The translations under genes and the position numbers were made by a program. 64,000 bases of DNA from Streptomyces spiralis (GTDB lineage Bacteria; Actinomycetota; Actinomycetes; Streptomycetales; Streptomycetaceae). The DNA is taken from positions 42,406 through 106,405 of the forward strand of contig NZ_BNBC01000035.1 of the NCBI RefSeq assembly GCF_014654675.1, given 5' to 3'. Positions 8,870 to 17,592 of the stretch are shown piece after piece; the stretch's first letter is position 1, and the number at the start of each line of letters is the position of its first letter. The notes under the pieces are model-generated. The model was not told the origin of the DNA. It worked only from the letters and a program-made list of their open reading frames with translations, and made no database searches.

Positions 8870-9808
8870 ATGCGACCACCTCATGTGCTTCTCGCCGTCC
8901 TCGTCACCGCCGTCTGGGGCGTGAACTTCACCGTCATCGAGGTCGGCCTCGGCCACTTCCCCCCGCTGCTGTTCTCCGCGCTGCGCTTCCTGGCCGCCGC
9001 GCTGCCCGCCGTCCTCTTCGTGGGCCGGCCGAAGGTGGCCTGGAAGTGGATCGTGGCGGTGGGACTCGTCCTCGGGGTCGCCAAGTTCGGACTGCTGTTC
9101 GTGGGGATGGACGCCGGCATGCCCGCCGGTCTGTCCTCCCTGGTCCTCCAGATCCAGGCGGTCTTCACCGCCCTGTTCGCGTTCGCGGCGCTGGGCGAAC
9201 GGCCCACCCGGCTGCGGCTGGTGGGCATGGGCGTGGCCCTCGCCGGGATCGCCGTGGCCGCCGTGGACGAGGGCACCTCGGGCCCCCTCGGCGCCTTCGC
9301 CCTGGTGATCGCCGCGGCGGCCTGCTGGGGCGCCTCGAACGTGCTCACCCGCAAGGCGGCGCCGCCGGACGCCCTGAACTTCATGGTCTGGGTGAGCACC
9401 GTCCCGGTCCTGCCGCTGCTCGGCCTCTCCCTGCTCACCGAGGGCCCCGCACGCGACCTGGCCGCGCTGCGCGCCCTGGACTGGCAGGGCGCGGCCACCG
9501 TCCTCTACGTCGCCTGGGTCACCACGGTGTTCGGCTTCGGCGCGTGGGGCTGGCTGCTGCGCCGCCACCCCGCCTCCACGGTCGCCCCCTTCTCCCTCCT
9601 CGTCCCGGTGTTCGGCATGTCCTCCGCGGGCCTGTTCCTGGGCGAGCCGGTGACCGGCCTGCGCTGGTGCGCGGCGGCACTGCTGGTCGGTGGGGTGGCG
9701 CTGACCTCGCTAGGGCCTGGCCGCCGCCGGCCCGGGGCCGCCGCGACGGCACCCGCGGTGATCGGTGAGGGCAAGGTCACAGTGGGTGGCGAGGCATCCC
9801 GGTTGTAG
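8870..9808 (+). CDS. EamA/DMT-family exporter
   Basis: A 312-residue inner-membrane protein with about ten hydrophobic helices arranged as two EamA repeats (residues ~5-140 and ~150-290). The N-terminal signature WGVNFTVIEVGL and the mid-protein WGASNVLTRKA are typical. The family exports amino acids or metabolites. The ATG at 8870 gives the usual family N-terminus, although no strong ribosome site is visible. The divergent LysR gene probably controls it. Confidence 0.9.
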   Translation: MRPPHVLLAVLVTAVWGVNFTVIEVGLGHFPPLLFSALRFLAAALPAVLFVGRPKVAWKWIVAVGLVLGVAKFGLLFVGMDAGMPAGLSSLVLQIQAVFTALFAFAALGERPTRLRLVGMGVALAGIAVAAVDEGTSGPLGAFALVIAAAACWGASNVLTRKAAPPDALNFMVWVSTVPVLPLLGLSLLTEGPARDLAALRALDWQGAATVLYVAWVTTVFGFGAWGWLLRRHPASTVAPFSLLVPVFGMSSAGLFLGEPVTGLRWCAAALLVGGVALTSLGPGRRRPGAAATAPAVIGEGKVTVGGEASRL

Positions 9809-9837
9809 GTCCGTCCGGTTCGGACGAAGGTGGCCTT

Positions 9838-11238
9838 GTGAGCCAACACTTCGACGTTCTTGTCCTGGGAGCAGGTCCGGGCGGATACACCGCCGCCGTA
9901 CGCAGCGCTCAGCTCGGCCTCACCACCGCGATCGTGGAGGAGCGTTACTGGGGAGGGGTGTGCCTCAACGTCGGCTGCATCCCCTCCAAGGCCCTGCTGC
10001 GCAACGCCGAGATGGTCCAGTTCGTCCAGAACGAGGCCAAGTCCTACGGCATCGCCGTGGGCGACGACGTCTCGGCCGACTACGGGCCCGCCTACCAGCG
10101 CAGCCGCAAGGTCGCGGACGGCAGGGTGAAGGGCGTTCACTACCTGATGAAGAAGAACGCCATCACCCAGTTCGACGGCCGCGGCACCTTCACCGACGAC
10201 CACACCCTGGTCGTGGCCCGCTCCGACGGCGGCACCGAGACCGTGACCTTCGACCACTGCATCATCGCGGCCGGCGCCAGCCCGCGCCTGCTGCCCGGCA
10301 CCTCGCTGTCGGACCGGGTGGTCACCTTCGAGAGCCAGATCCTCAGCGAGACGCTGCCCGGCAGCATCGTCATCGCCGGTGCCGGCGCGATCGGCGTCGA
10401 GTTCGCGTACGTGCTGCGCAGCTACGGCGTGGACGTGACCATCGTGGAGTTCCTCGACCGCATGGTCCCGCTGGAGGACGAGGAGGTCTCCAAGGAACTC
10501 GCCCGGCACTACCGCAAGCTCGGCATCGAGGTCCTCACCGGCACCGCCGTGGAGGCCATCGACGACTCCGGCGAGCGGGTCCGGGTCACGGTCAACAAGG
10601 GCGGTGACCGCCGGGTCCTGGAGACGGACAAGGTCCTCCAGGCCATCGGCTTCGCGCCGAACGTCCAGGGATACGGCCTGGAGAACACCGGTGTCCGTCT
10701 CACCGAGCGCGGCGCCGTCGACGTCGACGGCCGCTGCCGCACCAGCGTGCCGCACATCTTCGCGATCGGTGACGTCACCGCCAAGCTGATGCTGGCCCAC
10801 GCCGCCGAGGCCATGGGCATCGTGGCCGCCGAGACCATCGCGGACGCGGAGACCATGGAGCTGGACTACGTCATGATCCCGCGGGCCACCTACTGCCAGC
10901 CGCAGGTCGCCAGCTTCGGCTGGACCGAGGCCCAGGCGCGCGAGCGCGGCTTCGACGTCAAGGTCGTCAAGTTCCCCTTCAGCGCCAACGGCAAGGCCCA
11001 CGGACTGGGCCACGCCGTCGGCTTCGTGAAGGTCATCAGCGACGGAAAGCACGGCGAACTCCTCGGTGCCCACCTCATCGGCCCCGAGGTCACCGAACTG
11101 CTGCCGGAACTCACCCTGGCCCAGCAGTGGGACCTGACCGTCCACGAGGTCGCCCGCAACGTCCACGCCCACCCGACACTCGGCGAGGCGGTCAAGGAGG
11201 CGATCCACGGCCTGGCGGGCCACATGATCAACATGTGA
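9838..11238 (+). CDS. lpdA: Dihydrolipoyl dehydrogenase (E3)
   Basis: A 466-residue flavoprotein disulfide reductase. FAD site GAGPGGYTAA (residues 11-20); redox-active disulfide GGVCLNVGCIPSKAL with Cys42 and Cys47; NAD site GAGAIGVEFAY (~180-190); second FAD motif FAIGDVTAKLMLAH; C-terminal dimer His-Glu motif HAHPTLGEA. It reoxidises dihydrolipoamide in 2-oxoacid dehydrogenase or glycine-cleavage complexes. GTG 9838 follows AAGGTGG. No E1/E2 genes are adjacent, so the partner complex cannot be read from context. A mycothione or other disulfide reductase is less likely given the motif set. Confidence 0.93.
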   Translation: MSQHFDVLVLGAGPGGYTAAVRSAQLGLTTAIVEERYWGGVCLNVGCIPSKALLRNAEMVQFVQNEAKSYGIAVGDDVSADYGPAYQRSRKVADGRVKGVHYLMKKNAITQFDGRGTFTDDHTLVVARSDGGTETVTFDHCIIAAGASPRLLPGTSLSDRVVTFESQILSETLPGSIVIAGAGAIGVEFAYVLRSYGVDVTIVEFLDRMVPLEDEEVSKELARHYRKLGIEVLTGTAVEAIDDSGERVRVTVNKGGDRRVLETDKVLQAIGFAPNVQGYGLENTGVRLTERGAVDVDGRCRTSVPHIFAIGDVTAKLMLAHAAEAMGIVAAETIADAETMELDYVMIPRATYCQPQVASFGWTEAQARERGFDVKVVKFPFSANGKAHGLGHAVGFVKVISDGKHGELLGAHLIGPEVTELLPELTLAQQWDLTVHEVARNVHAHPTLGEAVKEAIHGLAGHMINM

Positions 11239-11253
11239 GGACCGGGCTCCTCG

Positions 11254-11292
11254 GGCCGGGGCGGGCGGCATGTCCAGCCGCCCGCCCCGGCC
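11254..11292. terminator. 16-bp GC-rich hairpin between convergent genes
   Basis: 11254-11269 and 11277-11292 are perfect reverse complements with a 7-nt loop, lying between the lpdA stop and the stop of the leftward operon. Probable bidirectional terminator. Confidence 0.75.
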
Positions 11293-11297
11293 GCGGG

Positions 11298-11897
11298 TCA
11301 GACCGCCACCGCCGCGAGAAGCGCCGCCGCCGCGCACACGGCGACGCACCCCCAGGCCACCCGCAGCCCCGTTCCGAACCAGCGTGGTCCGGGACGGCCC
11401 GGGCGCCGGGACGCCCCGCCCAAGCGGACGAGGGGGAAAGCCGTGGCCGCGAGACTTCCTCCCGCCAGACCCAGGGTCAGCCAGCCGAGGGCGTAGTTCG
11501 GCCGGCCGGTGTAGTACACGCCCGCGCCGGCCCGGGTGACGGGTATCCGCGCGGCCGGCCGGTGGCCGTCGGACTCGTCCCGCAGTACGGCGTCGTCGTC
11601 CGTCACCCTGCCGTCGGCCGAGGTGAAGGTGCCGTGCCAGACCGTGCGGAAGCCGCCGCTGCTCCGTCCGTCGCCGTAGGCGCGGTCGGCGTAGAGCACC
11701 CGGAAGGTCCCCGGAGTCCCGGCGAGGCGCGTGGCGTAGGCGGCGTCGCGAGCCCCGACGCCGAGCAGAGCCAGGCCGGTGACCAGCAGCAACACGCCCA
11801 CGGCACGGGCCCCGAGCCGGGAGCGGGAGCCGGATGCGGGCACCGACGGGCCTGCTGGAACCGCGGCGGGCGTACTCGGCGCCCCACTGGATCTCAC
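11298..11897 (-). CDS. Membrane protein of the WXG-like operon (DUF3592-like)
   Basis: About 199 residues if it starts at GTG 11897, which overlaps the upstream stop as GTGA and suggests translational coupling; GTG 11843 is an alternative. Two or three transmembrane segments are visible: VGVLLLVTGLALLGVG near the N-terminus, then a ~95-residue Asp/Gly-rich extracytoplasmic part, then YALGWLTLGLAGGSLAA and a C-terminal VAVCAAAALLAAVAV. The layout resembles DUF3592-type membrane proteins. Last gene of a five-gene leftward operon; function unknown. Confidence 0.7.
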   Translation of the reverse strand: MRSSGAPSTPAAVPAGPSVPASGSRSRLGARAVGVLLLVTGLALLGVGARDAAYATRLAGTPGTFRVLYADRAYGDGRSSGGFRTVWHGTFTSADGRVTDDDAVLRDESDGHRPAARIPVTRAGAGVYYTGRPNYALGWLTLGLAGGSLAATAFPLVRLGGASRRPGRPGPRWFGTGLRVAWGCVAVCAAAALLAAVAV

Positions 11898-12415
11898 TGT
11901 CGCGCCAGCGCCCGCCGGGCGCCCACCTCGCTCGGGTACTCGCGGACGGTGAGCGTCGCCAGTGACCAGCCGACGCACCAGGCGGCGAACGCCGGCATGA
12001 CGGGTGCCGCCAGCGCCAGCAGACCCCGGCCGGCGACACCCCACTTCACCGAACCGCGGACCTCCGCGCGCTTGCGGGCCCGGAACTCCTCGGGAGTGGG
12101 CGGGTCCTGGAGCTTGCGCCCGTGGTCCCGGCGCTGCACCACCCACCCCCAGACCAGTGCCACACAGGAGGCGGCCACCTGCACCCAGTCCGCCACCGGA
12201 CGTCCGCCCGCGGGCAGCACGGTGCGGAACCCCTGGTACAGGGAGATCGACGCGAAGCAGAGCAGGGCCATCACGGCGAGCAGAAGGAGCGCCGTACGGA
12301 CGCGGCGGAGCCAGTAGCCGGCCCCGCGCTCGTACCAACTGGTGCCCAGCCCCGGCAGGGACGGGATCCGGGCGGGCGCCGCCGAGCCGGCGGTCTCAGA
12401 AGATGCTCGTGACAC
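11894..12415 (-). CDS. Four-helix membrane protein of the WXG-like operon
   Basis: A 173-residue membrane protein. GTG 12415 lies inside the end of the upstream WXG-like gene (20-bp overlap) behind GGAAGGA. Hydrophobic segments: TALLLLAVMALLCFASISLY, WVQVAASCVALVWGWVV, and a C-terminal pair around LLALAAPVMPAFAAWCVGW. A cytoplasmic basic loop (QRRDHGRKLQDPPTPEEF) lies between. No family recognised. Tight overlap with the WXG-like gene suggests a linked role, such as immunity or anchoring. Confidence 0.7.
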   Translation of the reverse strand: MSRASSETAGSAAPARIPSLPGLGTSWYERGAGYWLRRVRTALLLLAVMALLCFASISLYQGFRTVLPAGGRPVADWVQVAASCVALVWGWVVQRRDHGRKLQDPPTPEEFRARKRAEVRGSVKWGVAGRGLLALAAPVMPAFAAWCVGWSLATLTVREYPSEVGARRALARQ

Positions 12416-13685
12416 CGTGCCAGATGTCCTTCCCGTATCGCTTGAAGTCGTCCCCGGTCTCCGACAGGACGTGTCCGGAGCCGTGGAGCACACCGCCGAC
12501 CACACCGTGCTCGTGGATGTCCTCGCTCCAGTGCTCGTGGAAGGAGTGGTCGAGGATGCTGGTCGCACCGACCGCCGCCACGACGCCGACGCCGGCCACC
12601 ACACCCGCGCTCAGCTCGAAGGGGGCCGTGGCCACCACGCCCGCGGTGACCGCCGCACCGGCGGCCAGCCCGCCCAGGTTCGCCCCGCCGTCGACGACCA
12701 GGGAGTGCTGCCAGGACCAGCCCTTGTCGTGGTCGTCGGACGCCTCCAGCACCCCGCAGGCCCCGGCGGCGGCCACGTCCAGGACCGGGACCTCCTTGAG
12801 GAAGTCCGGCAGGTCCTCCAGGCTCCTGCCCAGGCGCAGCGCGTCCGCGGCATCGGCCAGTTTCACGTTGAGCTGGCGGTCGTAGGGCAGGGCGCCGCTG
12901 CCGCGTTCGGCGCCGGCGATGTCCTCCTCGAGCCCCTCGACCCGGGCGATCGCGTCGCGGTACGCGCCCTTGGCCGGGAGGTCCTTGGGAAGGGCCTTGC
13001 CCGCCTTCTGGTACGCCTTGCGTTCCGCGCGGAGTTCCTTCTTCGCGGCCTGTTCCTCGGCCCTGGCCTCGTCGATCAGCTTCCGGGCCGCCTTGCCCCT
13101 GGCCCGGGTGTCCTCGGCCTCGGCGGCGTACAGCCCGCGCAGCATGTCGGCCAGGGTGATCTTGTCGCCGGGCGAGACGGGAGCGGTGACCTGCGCGTAC
13201 AACGCCCGCAGCTTGTCCGCCGCCACCAGCCGCGCGTGCTGCGCGGTGTGCAGGATCTCGCCGCGGACCTGGGCGTACTCGGTCATCGCGGAGATCGCCT
13301 TGTGGTCCTCGGCACTGGGCGGATCGGCCGTCACCAACTGCCGCGGCACGCCCTTGTCGCCCATCGGCACACCCTTGCGCACGGCGGTGTGCTCGGCGTT
13401 CTGCAGGACCCGCTCACAGCCGGAGAGCGCGTCGGCGAGCGTGCCGAGGATGTCGCCCGCGTCATGGACGAGCCGGGCGAACGCGCCGGCCGTCAGCGCG
13501 TCCTCGCTCCAGCGGCCACGGAAGGTCTCGGCCGCGTCGCCCTTCCACCGGGCGTCGTCCACCAGCCGCTCGACGGCGCGGCTGACCGGATGAACGACCT
13601 CCTCCAGGTGCTTCCTGGCGTTCTTGTACGTGTCGGCCATCGTGCGCAGCCCGCCGATGTCGCCGCCGACCCAGCTGTCACCCAT
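12396..13685 (-). CDS. WXG100-like protein with coiled coil and hydrophobic C-terminus
   Basis: A 429-residue protein. Residues ~10-110 form a helical WXG100-like domain with the turn motif DARWKGDAAETF. The middle (~180-260) is a charged coiled coil (KLIDEARAEEQAAKKELRAE). The C-terminal third is Gly/Ala-rich and hydrophobic (GGLAAGAAVTAGVVATAPF and GVVAGVGVVAAVGATS), ending in a His-rich tail (HSFHEHWSEDIHEHG). This resembles WXG/LXG proteins exported by type VII secretion, or a large ESX-associated helper. The start ATG overlaps the previous stop by one base (TGATG), so the operon is translationally coupled. Function unproven; no nuclease or protease motif seen. Confidence 0.75.
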   Translation of the reverse strand: MGDSWVGGDIGGLRTMADTYKNARKHLEEVVHPVSRAVERLVDDARWKGDAAETFRGRWSEDALTAGAFARLVHDAGDILGTLADALSGCERVLQNAEHTAVRKGVPMGDKGVPRQLVTADPPSAEDHKAISAMTEYAQVRGEILHTAQHARLVAADKLRALYAQVTAPVSPGDKITLADMLRGLYAAEAEDTRARGKAARKLIDEARAEEQAAKKELRAERKAYQKAGKALPKDLPAKGAYRDAIARVEGLEEDIAGAERGSGALPYDRQLNVKLADAADALRLGRSLEDLPDFLKEVPVLDVAAAGACGVLEASDDHDKGWSWQHSLVVDGGANLGGLAAGAAVTAGVVATAPFELSAGVVAGVGVVAAVGATSILDHSFHEHWSEDIHEHGVVGGVLHGSGHVLSETGDDFKRYGKDIWHGVTSIF

Positions 13686-13987
13686 CAGCCGTCACCCACC
13701 ATCAGATCCTCGAAGAGACCGTGCACATCGATGTCGTGCCGCCGGAAGGAGTCGCGGGACTTCGCGACCAGGTCGCCGTGGTCGTCCAGCCGGTCGGCGA
13801 AGCCGAGGTGCAGCGCGGAGATGAGGTGGGCGACCTCCTTGACGGCCGAGTCCAGCCCGCCGTCGCCGCCGTCGGCGACGGGCGGGGTGACGCTCGGGCG
13901 CAACTCCCGGTAGGCGCGGGCCTGGTCGTGGAAGGTCTCGGCCATCGAGGTGAGGTCACTCATGACCGCCTTGAAGTCCGCCGGCAT
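13685..13987 (-). CDS. Small helical WXG100-size partner protein
   Basis: A 100-residue, mostly helical acidic protein (MPADFKAVMSDLTSMAETFH), close in size to WXG100 proteins but without a clear WxG turn. A Pro/Gly break (PSVTPPVADGGDGG) separates two helices as in ESX-type helical hairpins. It overlaps both neighbours by one base. Likely partner or chaperone of the 429-residue protein downstream; from memory it resembles a Streptomyces DUF6317-type family. Confidence 0.7.
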   Translation of the reverse strand: MPADFKAVMSDLTSMAETFHDQARAYRELRPSVTPPVADGGDGGLDSAVKEVAHLISALHLGFADRLDDHGDLVAKSRDSFRRHDIDVHGLFEDLMVGDG

Positions 13988-14496
13988 CAGCGCACCTTTC
14001 GCGCGTAGGCGGCCAGGTCCTCCGGCCGCCAGTTGGGGTGACCCGGGGCGATCCGGGGATCGAGGAGCACGGTCGCGCCGTGCTCGCGCACCCCCTCGGC
14101 CAGCGGCCCGATCGAGGTGGCGACCCACGGCTGGGCCTCGCCGAGCGCGGCCACCAGCCTGTCCAGCGTGGTGAAGGCGAAGGCCACCGTGCCGTTCGTC
14201 GCGTCCGCGAAGAGTTCGCAGGCGACGAACGGCACGCGGACGCGGCGGCCACCGCCGTCCTCCGCCTCGACGTACCGGGGATGGGCCGGCACGAACACGG
14301 GCGTGTGGTACGGCGGAACGCCGGGCCGGGGAGCAGGGGGCCCGGCGGTGGCCCGTGGGGCGGGCGGCTGAGCCTCGGCGTAGTCCAGAAGCCGCGAACG
14401 ACGGGGCTTTCCGGCCTGCGGCGGCACTGCGGACGACGACCGCGGCCCGACGTGTTCGACGTAGTCGTAGAGCCGCGACCGTATGGGCACCTCCAC
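13987..14496 (-). CDS. SseB-like / SAV_915-type protein
   Basis: A 169-residue cytoplasmic protein, first gene of the operon. GTG 14496 follows a strong AGGAGGAG site. The N-terminal half is Pro/Arg-rich and carries two short repeats (RSRLYDYVEH and RSRLLDYAEA). The C-terminal half (YHTPVFVPAHPRYVE through FTTLDRLVAALG) resembles the SseB-like domain of the actinobacterial SAV_915 family, as I recall it. Function unknown. Confidence 0.7.
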   Translation of the reverse strand: MEVPIRSRLYDYVEHVGPRSSSAVPPQAGKPRRSRLLDYAEAQPPAPRATAGPPAPRPGVPPYHTPVFVPAHPRYVEAEDGGGRRVRVPFVACELFADATNGTVAFAFTTLDRLVAALGEAQPWVATSIGPLAEGVREHGATVLLDPRIAPGHPNWRPEDLAAYARKVR

Positions 14497-14740
14497 CGCT
14501 GCTCTCCTCCTCGCCGTGCGCCGCTCGCGGTTCGCCGCCCGGCGCGGCCGGTCGTCCGGGCGCCGTCACAGTAACGAGCGTGCGAAGGAGCAAATCCGGC
14601 TATGTCGGAACGGGGAATCGGTCGCATGCGCAACCCGTACGGCCATTTGGCCGCCGACTGGCCATCCCTTGACCGTGCGATGACCGCAGGCGGAGGGAAA
14701 TCCGTTCGACGCCGCCGGAACGGTGCGCCAGACTCCCGCC

Positions 14741-15397
14741 GTGACGTACACCTTGAAGGGACCGGTTCTCCAGGGCGGGCTCGTGCGGCTGGAGCCGCTG
14801 GAGCACCGGCACGCGGCCGATCTGGCGGAGGCGGCGGAGGAGGACCGGGACACGTACGCGTACACGTGGGTGCCCCGGACCCACGAGGTCGCGGACTACA
14901 TCGACGCCCAGCTCGCCCGCGCGGCCACCGGCCGGCTCGCGCCCTACGCGCAGATCTCCCTCGCCACGGGACGGGCGGTCGGCGCCACGGCGTACTGGGA
15001 GCCGCGCTGCTGGCGGACGGAGGACCGGCTGGACGCCGTGGAGGTGGGCTTCACCTGGCTGGCCCGCTCGGCCCAGGGCACGGGTGTGAACGCCGAGGCG
15101 AAGTACCTGCTGTTCCGGCACGCCTTCGAGGAGTGGCGGGTCTCCCGCGTCGACCTCAAGACGGACGCCCGCAACAGCCGTTCCCGGGCCGCGATCGAGA
15201 GCGTCGGCGCCCGCTTCGAGGGCGTGCTGCGCAACTGGTCCCGCTCCTGGGCGCCGGGGGAGGACGACCGGCTGCGGGACTCCGCGATCTTCTCGATCAC
15301 GGCGGCGGACTGGCCGCAGGCCAGGGCGCACCTGGAGGCGAGGGTGCGCAAGGCCGTGCGCAGGACCGGGCGGGACGAGGCTACGCCGACTCGTTGA
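14741..15397 (+). CDS. GNAT N-acetyltransferase (RimJ/RimL type)
   Basis: A 218-residue acetyltransferase of the RimJ/RimL-like GNAT branch. It has LVRLEPLEHRHAADL near the N-terminus, the central strand-helix VEVGFTWLARSAQGTGVNAEAK (acetyl-CoA region), and NSRSRAAIESVGARFEG near the end. GTG 14741 gives the usual family N-terminus; GTG 14723 is also in frame, and neither has a strong ribosome site. The 3' end overlaps the convergent isomerase gene by 17 bp. The substrate could be a ribosomal protein N-terminus or a small amine. Confidence 0.85.
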   Translation: MTYTLKGPVLQGGLVRLEPLEHRHAADLAEAAEEDRDTYAYTWVPRTHEVADYIDAQLARAATGRLAPYAQISLATGRAVGATAYWEPRCWRTEDRLDAVEVGFTWLARSAQGTGVNAEAKYLLFRHAFEEWRVSRVDLKTDARNSRSRAAIESVGARFEGVLRNWSRSWAPGEDDRLRDSAIFSITAADWPQARAHLEARVRKAVRRTGRDEATPTR

Positions 15398-16181
15398 GCA
15401 GCCGGGCCAGATGCTCCCGGCCGGGGCCGAGCAGCTCGGGCAGCGGGGCCGCCGCCTCGTACCACCGCTTCTCGTACTCCCAGCACAGCCAGCCGTCCCA
15501 GCCGCCGCGGGAGAGCACGTCCACGCACTCGGCGAGGGGCAGCACCCCCGCACCCAGGGGCAGCGGTGTCGTGTCCTCGGCCGACGCGATGTCCTTGACC
15601 TGCACGTATCCGAGATACGGGGAGAGGGCGGCAAAGGTGTCCGAGGGCTGCTCGCCGCCCAGCCAGGTGTGCATCACGTCCCACAGGGCCCCGGCGGCGC
15701 GATGACCGACCGGGCCGAGGACGCGGAGGGCGTCGGCGCCGGTGCGGTGCGAGTCGTGCGTCTCCAGCAGGACGCGGACCCCGAGCTCGGCGGCGTACTC
15801 GGCGGCCGTGGCCATCCGCCGCGCGGCGACGGCGTCCCCCTCCTCGCGCGGCCGCCCCGGCTCGCCCCCCGGAAAGACCCGGACGAAGGACGCGCCCAAA
15901 TCCCCCGCCAGTCGCACCAGTTCGCGGATGTCCTGCAGTACGGCGTCGTCGTCACCGGGCGCGGCGACCCGCGCGTACCCCGCGACCCCCAGGATCTCCA
16001 CCCCGCCGGCCGAAAAGGCCCCGGCCACCTCGGCCCGCTCCGCGGGCCCGATCCCCGGATGCACGGGTTCCTCGGGATGGGCGCGCAGTTCGACACCGTG
16101 ATACCCGCACGAGGCGGCCAGCCGCACCACATCCGGCACGGGCAGCCCGGGAACCCCGAGCGTGGAGAACGCCAGCTTCAT
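15381..16181 (-). CDS. Sugar phosphate isomerase/epimerase (TIM barrel)
   Basis: A 266-residue xylose-isomerase-like TIM barrel (AP endonuclease 2 superfamily): MKLAFSTLGVPGLPVPDVV, GYHGVELRAHPEEP, VLLETHDSHRTG, LWDVMHTWLGG and VQVKDI supply the usual metal-binding Glu/Asp/His set; it ends GWLCWEYEKRW. It lies 164 bp downstream of the lacI gene in the same direction and probably belongs to that sugar or polyol locus. IolE/IolI-like dehydratase or epimerase activity is possible; the substrate is unknown. Confidence 0.87.
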   Translation of the reverse strand: MKLAFSTLGVPGLPVPDVVRLAASCGYHGVELRAHPEEPVHPGIGPAERAEVAGAFSAGGVEILGVAGYARVAAPGDDDAVLQDIRELVRLAGDLGASFVRVFPGGEPGRPREEGDAVAARRMATAAEYAAELGVRVLLETHDSHRTGADALRVLGPVGHRAAGALWDVMHTWLGGEQPSDTFAALSPYLGYVQVKDIASAEDTTPLPLGAGVLPLAECVDVLSRGGWDGWLCWEYEKRWYEAAAPLPELLGPGREHLARLLNESA

Positions 16182-16345
16182 ACCCCGCGACCCTACCCGC
16201 GCCCACCCGGCCCACACGTCCACGACGGGAGGCGAATGGAGGATTTGTGCCACGTCGGTGCTCACCCGACCTGGGGCTTTCCCGGCGGACCCCGCACAGA
16301 TCCCGCACCCACCCACTCGACGGGGACGCGGCCCTGCGCCGTCGG

Positions 16346-17392
16346 TCAGCCCCGCGGAACCCCCGACGACCCCCGCACCATCAGCTCGCCCCGGATCGTC
16401 GCGATTCCGCCGGGTGGGGGGTCCTCGCGGCTCATGGCGATGCGGCCGGCCCGGGCGCCCGCGTCCGCGAGAGGGAGGCGGACGGTGGTGAGGGAGGGGA
16501 CCGCGTCGACGCTGAACGGCAGGTCGTCGAAGCCCGCCACCGAGACGTCCTCCGGGATGCGCATCCCGGACTCGCGCAGGGCGGCGCACGCGCCCAGCGC
16601 CACGGAGTCGTTGGCGGCGACGACCGCCGTGAGCGTGGGGTCGCGGCGCAGGAGTTCCAGCGTGGCCTCGTAGCCGGAGCGGCGGTCGTAGCGGCCGTGC
16701 ACCGTCCAGCGCGGGTCCTCCTCGACGCCGGCCGCCGCCAGCGCCTCGCGGTGTCCCTCCAGGCGGTGGCGGGTGGTCGTCCGCTCCTCCGGTCCCGCGA
16801 TGTAGCCGAGGCGCCGGTGGCCCAGGCCGATGAGGTGCTCGGTCAGCTGCCGTGCCCCACCGCGGTTGTCGAAGGTCAGGGCGATGGCCCGGGTGTCCGG
16901 CGCGGGGGGCCGGCCGCACAGCACCACCCGGGTGCCGGCGTCGGCCAGCTTGCGCAGCTTCGCCGCGATGGCCGCCGCCTGCGGCCCCTCCTCCACGGCC
17001 CCGCCGGTCAGGACGACGGCGGCGGCCCGCTGCCGTTGCAGCAGGGTCAGGTAGGTCAGCTCGCGTTCCGGTGAGCCGCCCGTGTTGCAGACCACCGCCA
17101 GCCTCTCCCCGCCCGCCCGGCCTCCGGGGCCGCCGATCTCGGACTGGATCGCGCTCGCGATGATCCCGAAGAACGGGTCGGCGATGTCGTTCACCAGGAT
17201 GCCGACCAGGTCGGAGGTGGCCGCGGCGAGGGAACTCGCGGGCCCGTTGAGCACGTAGTCCAGCTCGTCGACGGCCTTCAGGACGCGCTCCCGGGTGGAG
17301 GCGGCCACCGGGTAGTTGCCGTTCAGCACGCGCGACACCGTCGCGGGCGAGACCTGGGCGCGGGCCGCCACGTCCGCCAGGGTCACCGTCAT
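16346..17392 (-). CDS. LacI-family regulator of the sugar/polyol operon
   Basis: A 348-residue LacI/GalR regulator. N-terminal HTH and hinge: TLADVAARAQVSPATVSRVL, then LDYVLNGPASSLA. The effector domain contains VGILVNDIADPFFG and GFDDLPFSVDAVPSLTTVR. ATG 17392 follows GGAGGACGACGAG. It is divergent from the Gfo/Idh-DUF993-isomerase operon, and a LacI-type palindrome lies in the gap, so it is likely that operon's repressor. Confidence 0.93.
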   Translation of the reverse strand: MTVTLADVAARAQVSPATVSRVLNGNYPVAASTRERVLKAVDELDYVLNGPASSLAAATSDLVGILVNDIADPFFGIIASAIQSEIGGPGGRAGGERLAVVCNTGGSPERELTYLTLLQRQRAAAVVLTGGAVEEGPQAAAIAAKLRKLADAGTRVVLCGRPPAPDTRAIALTFDNRGGARQLTEHLIGLGHRRLGYIAGPEERTTTRHRLEGHREALAAAGVEEDPRWTVHGRYDRRSGYEATLELLRRDPTLTAVVAANDSVALGACAALRESGMRIPEDVSVAGFDDLPFSVDAVPSLTTVRLPLADAGARAGRIAMSREDPPPGGIATIRGELMVRGSSGVPRG

Positions 17393-17475
17393 CTCGTCGT
17401 CCTCCGGTCGCGCAACTCGTCGGGCGTATACAACCGCCTGTTCGCCCCCTCGAACAAGACGGTCCGCGCGGGCTC

Positions 17476-17531
17476 TTGTCCCCACCACTGCGGAGAGGTT
17501 AGCTTCTCAGTGGATAGAAAGCGCTTGCTGC
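17476..17531 (+). promoter_or_regulatory. Operon promoter with LacI-type operator
   Basis: TTGTCC (17476-17481), an 18-bp spacer and TAGCTT (17500-17505) make a reasonable sigma-70 promoter. Just downstream, AAGCGCTT (17519-17526) is the perfect core of a longer LacI/GalR-like site (GAAAGCGCTTGC). An operator over the start of transcription fits repression by the divergent LacI protein. Confidence 0.6.
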
Positions 17532-17592
17532 CAGGTTTGCCAGGGAGACCGCTGGGGCCCTGCGGCACGCGACGGCGTACGGAGGGACTGAC

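Noticed and set aside
9505..12039. An 844-codon minus-strand frame opposite lpdA
   Set aside because: Covers the well-supported lpdA and EamA genes; composition is that of an antisense frame.
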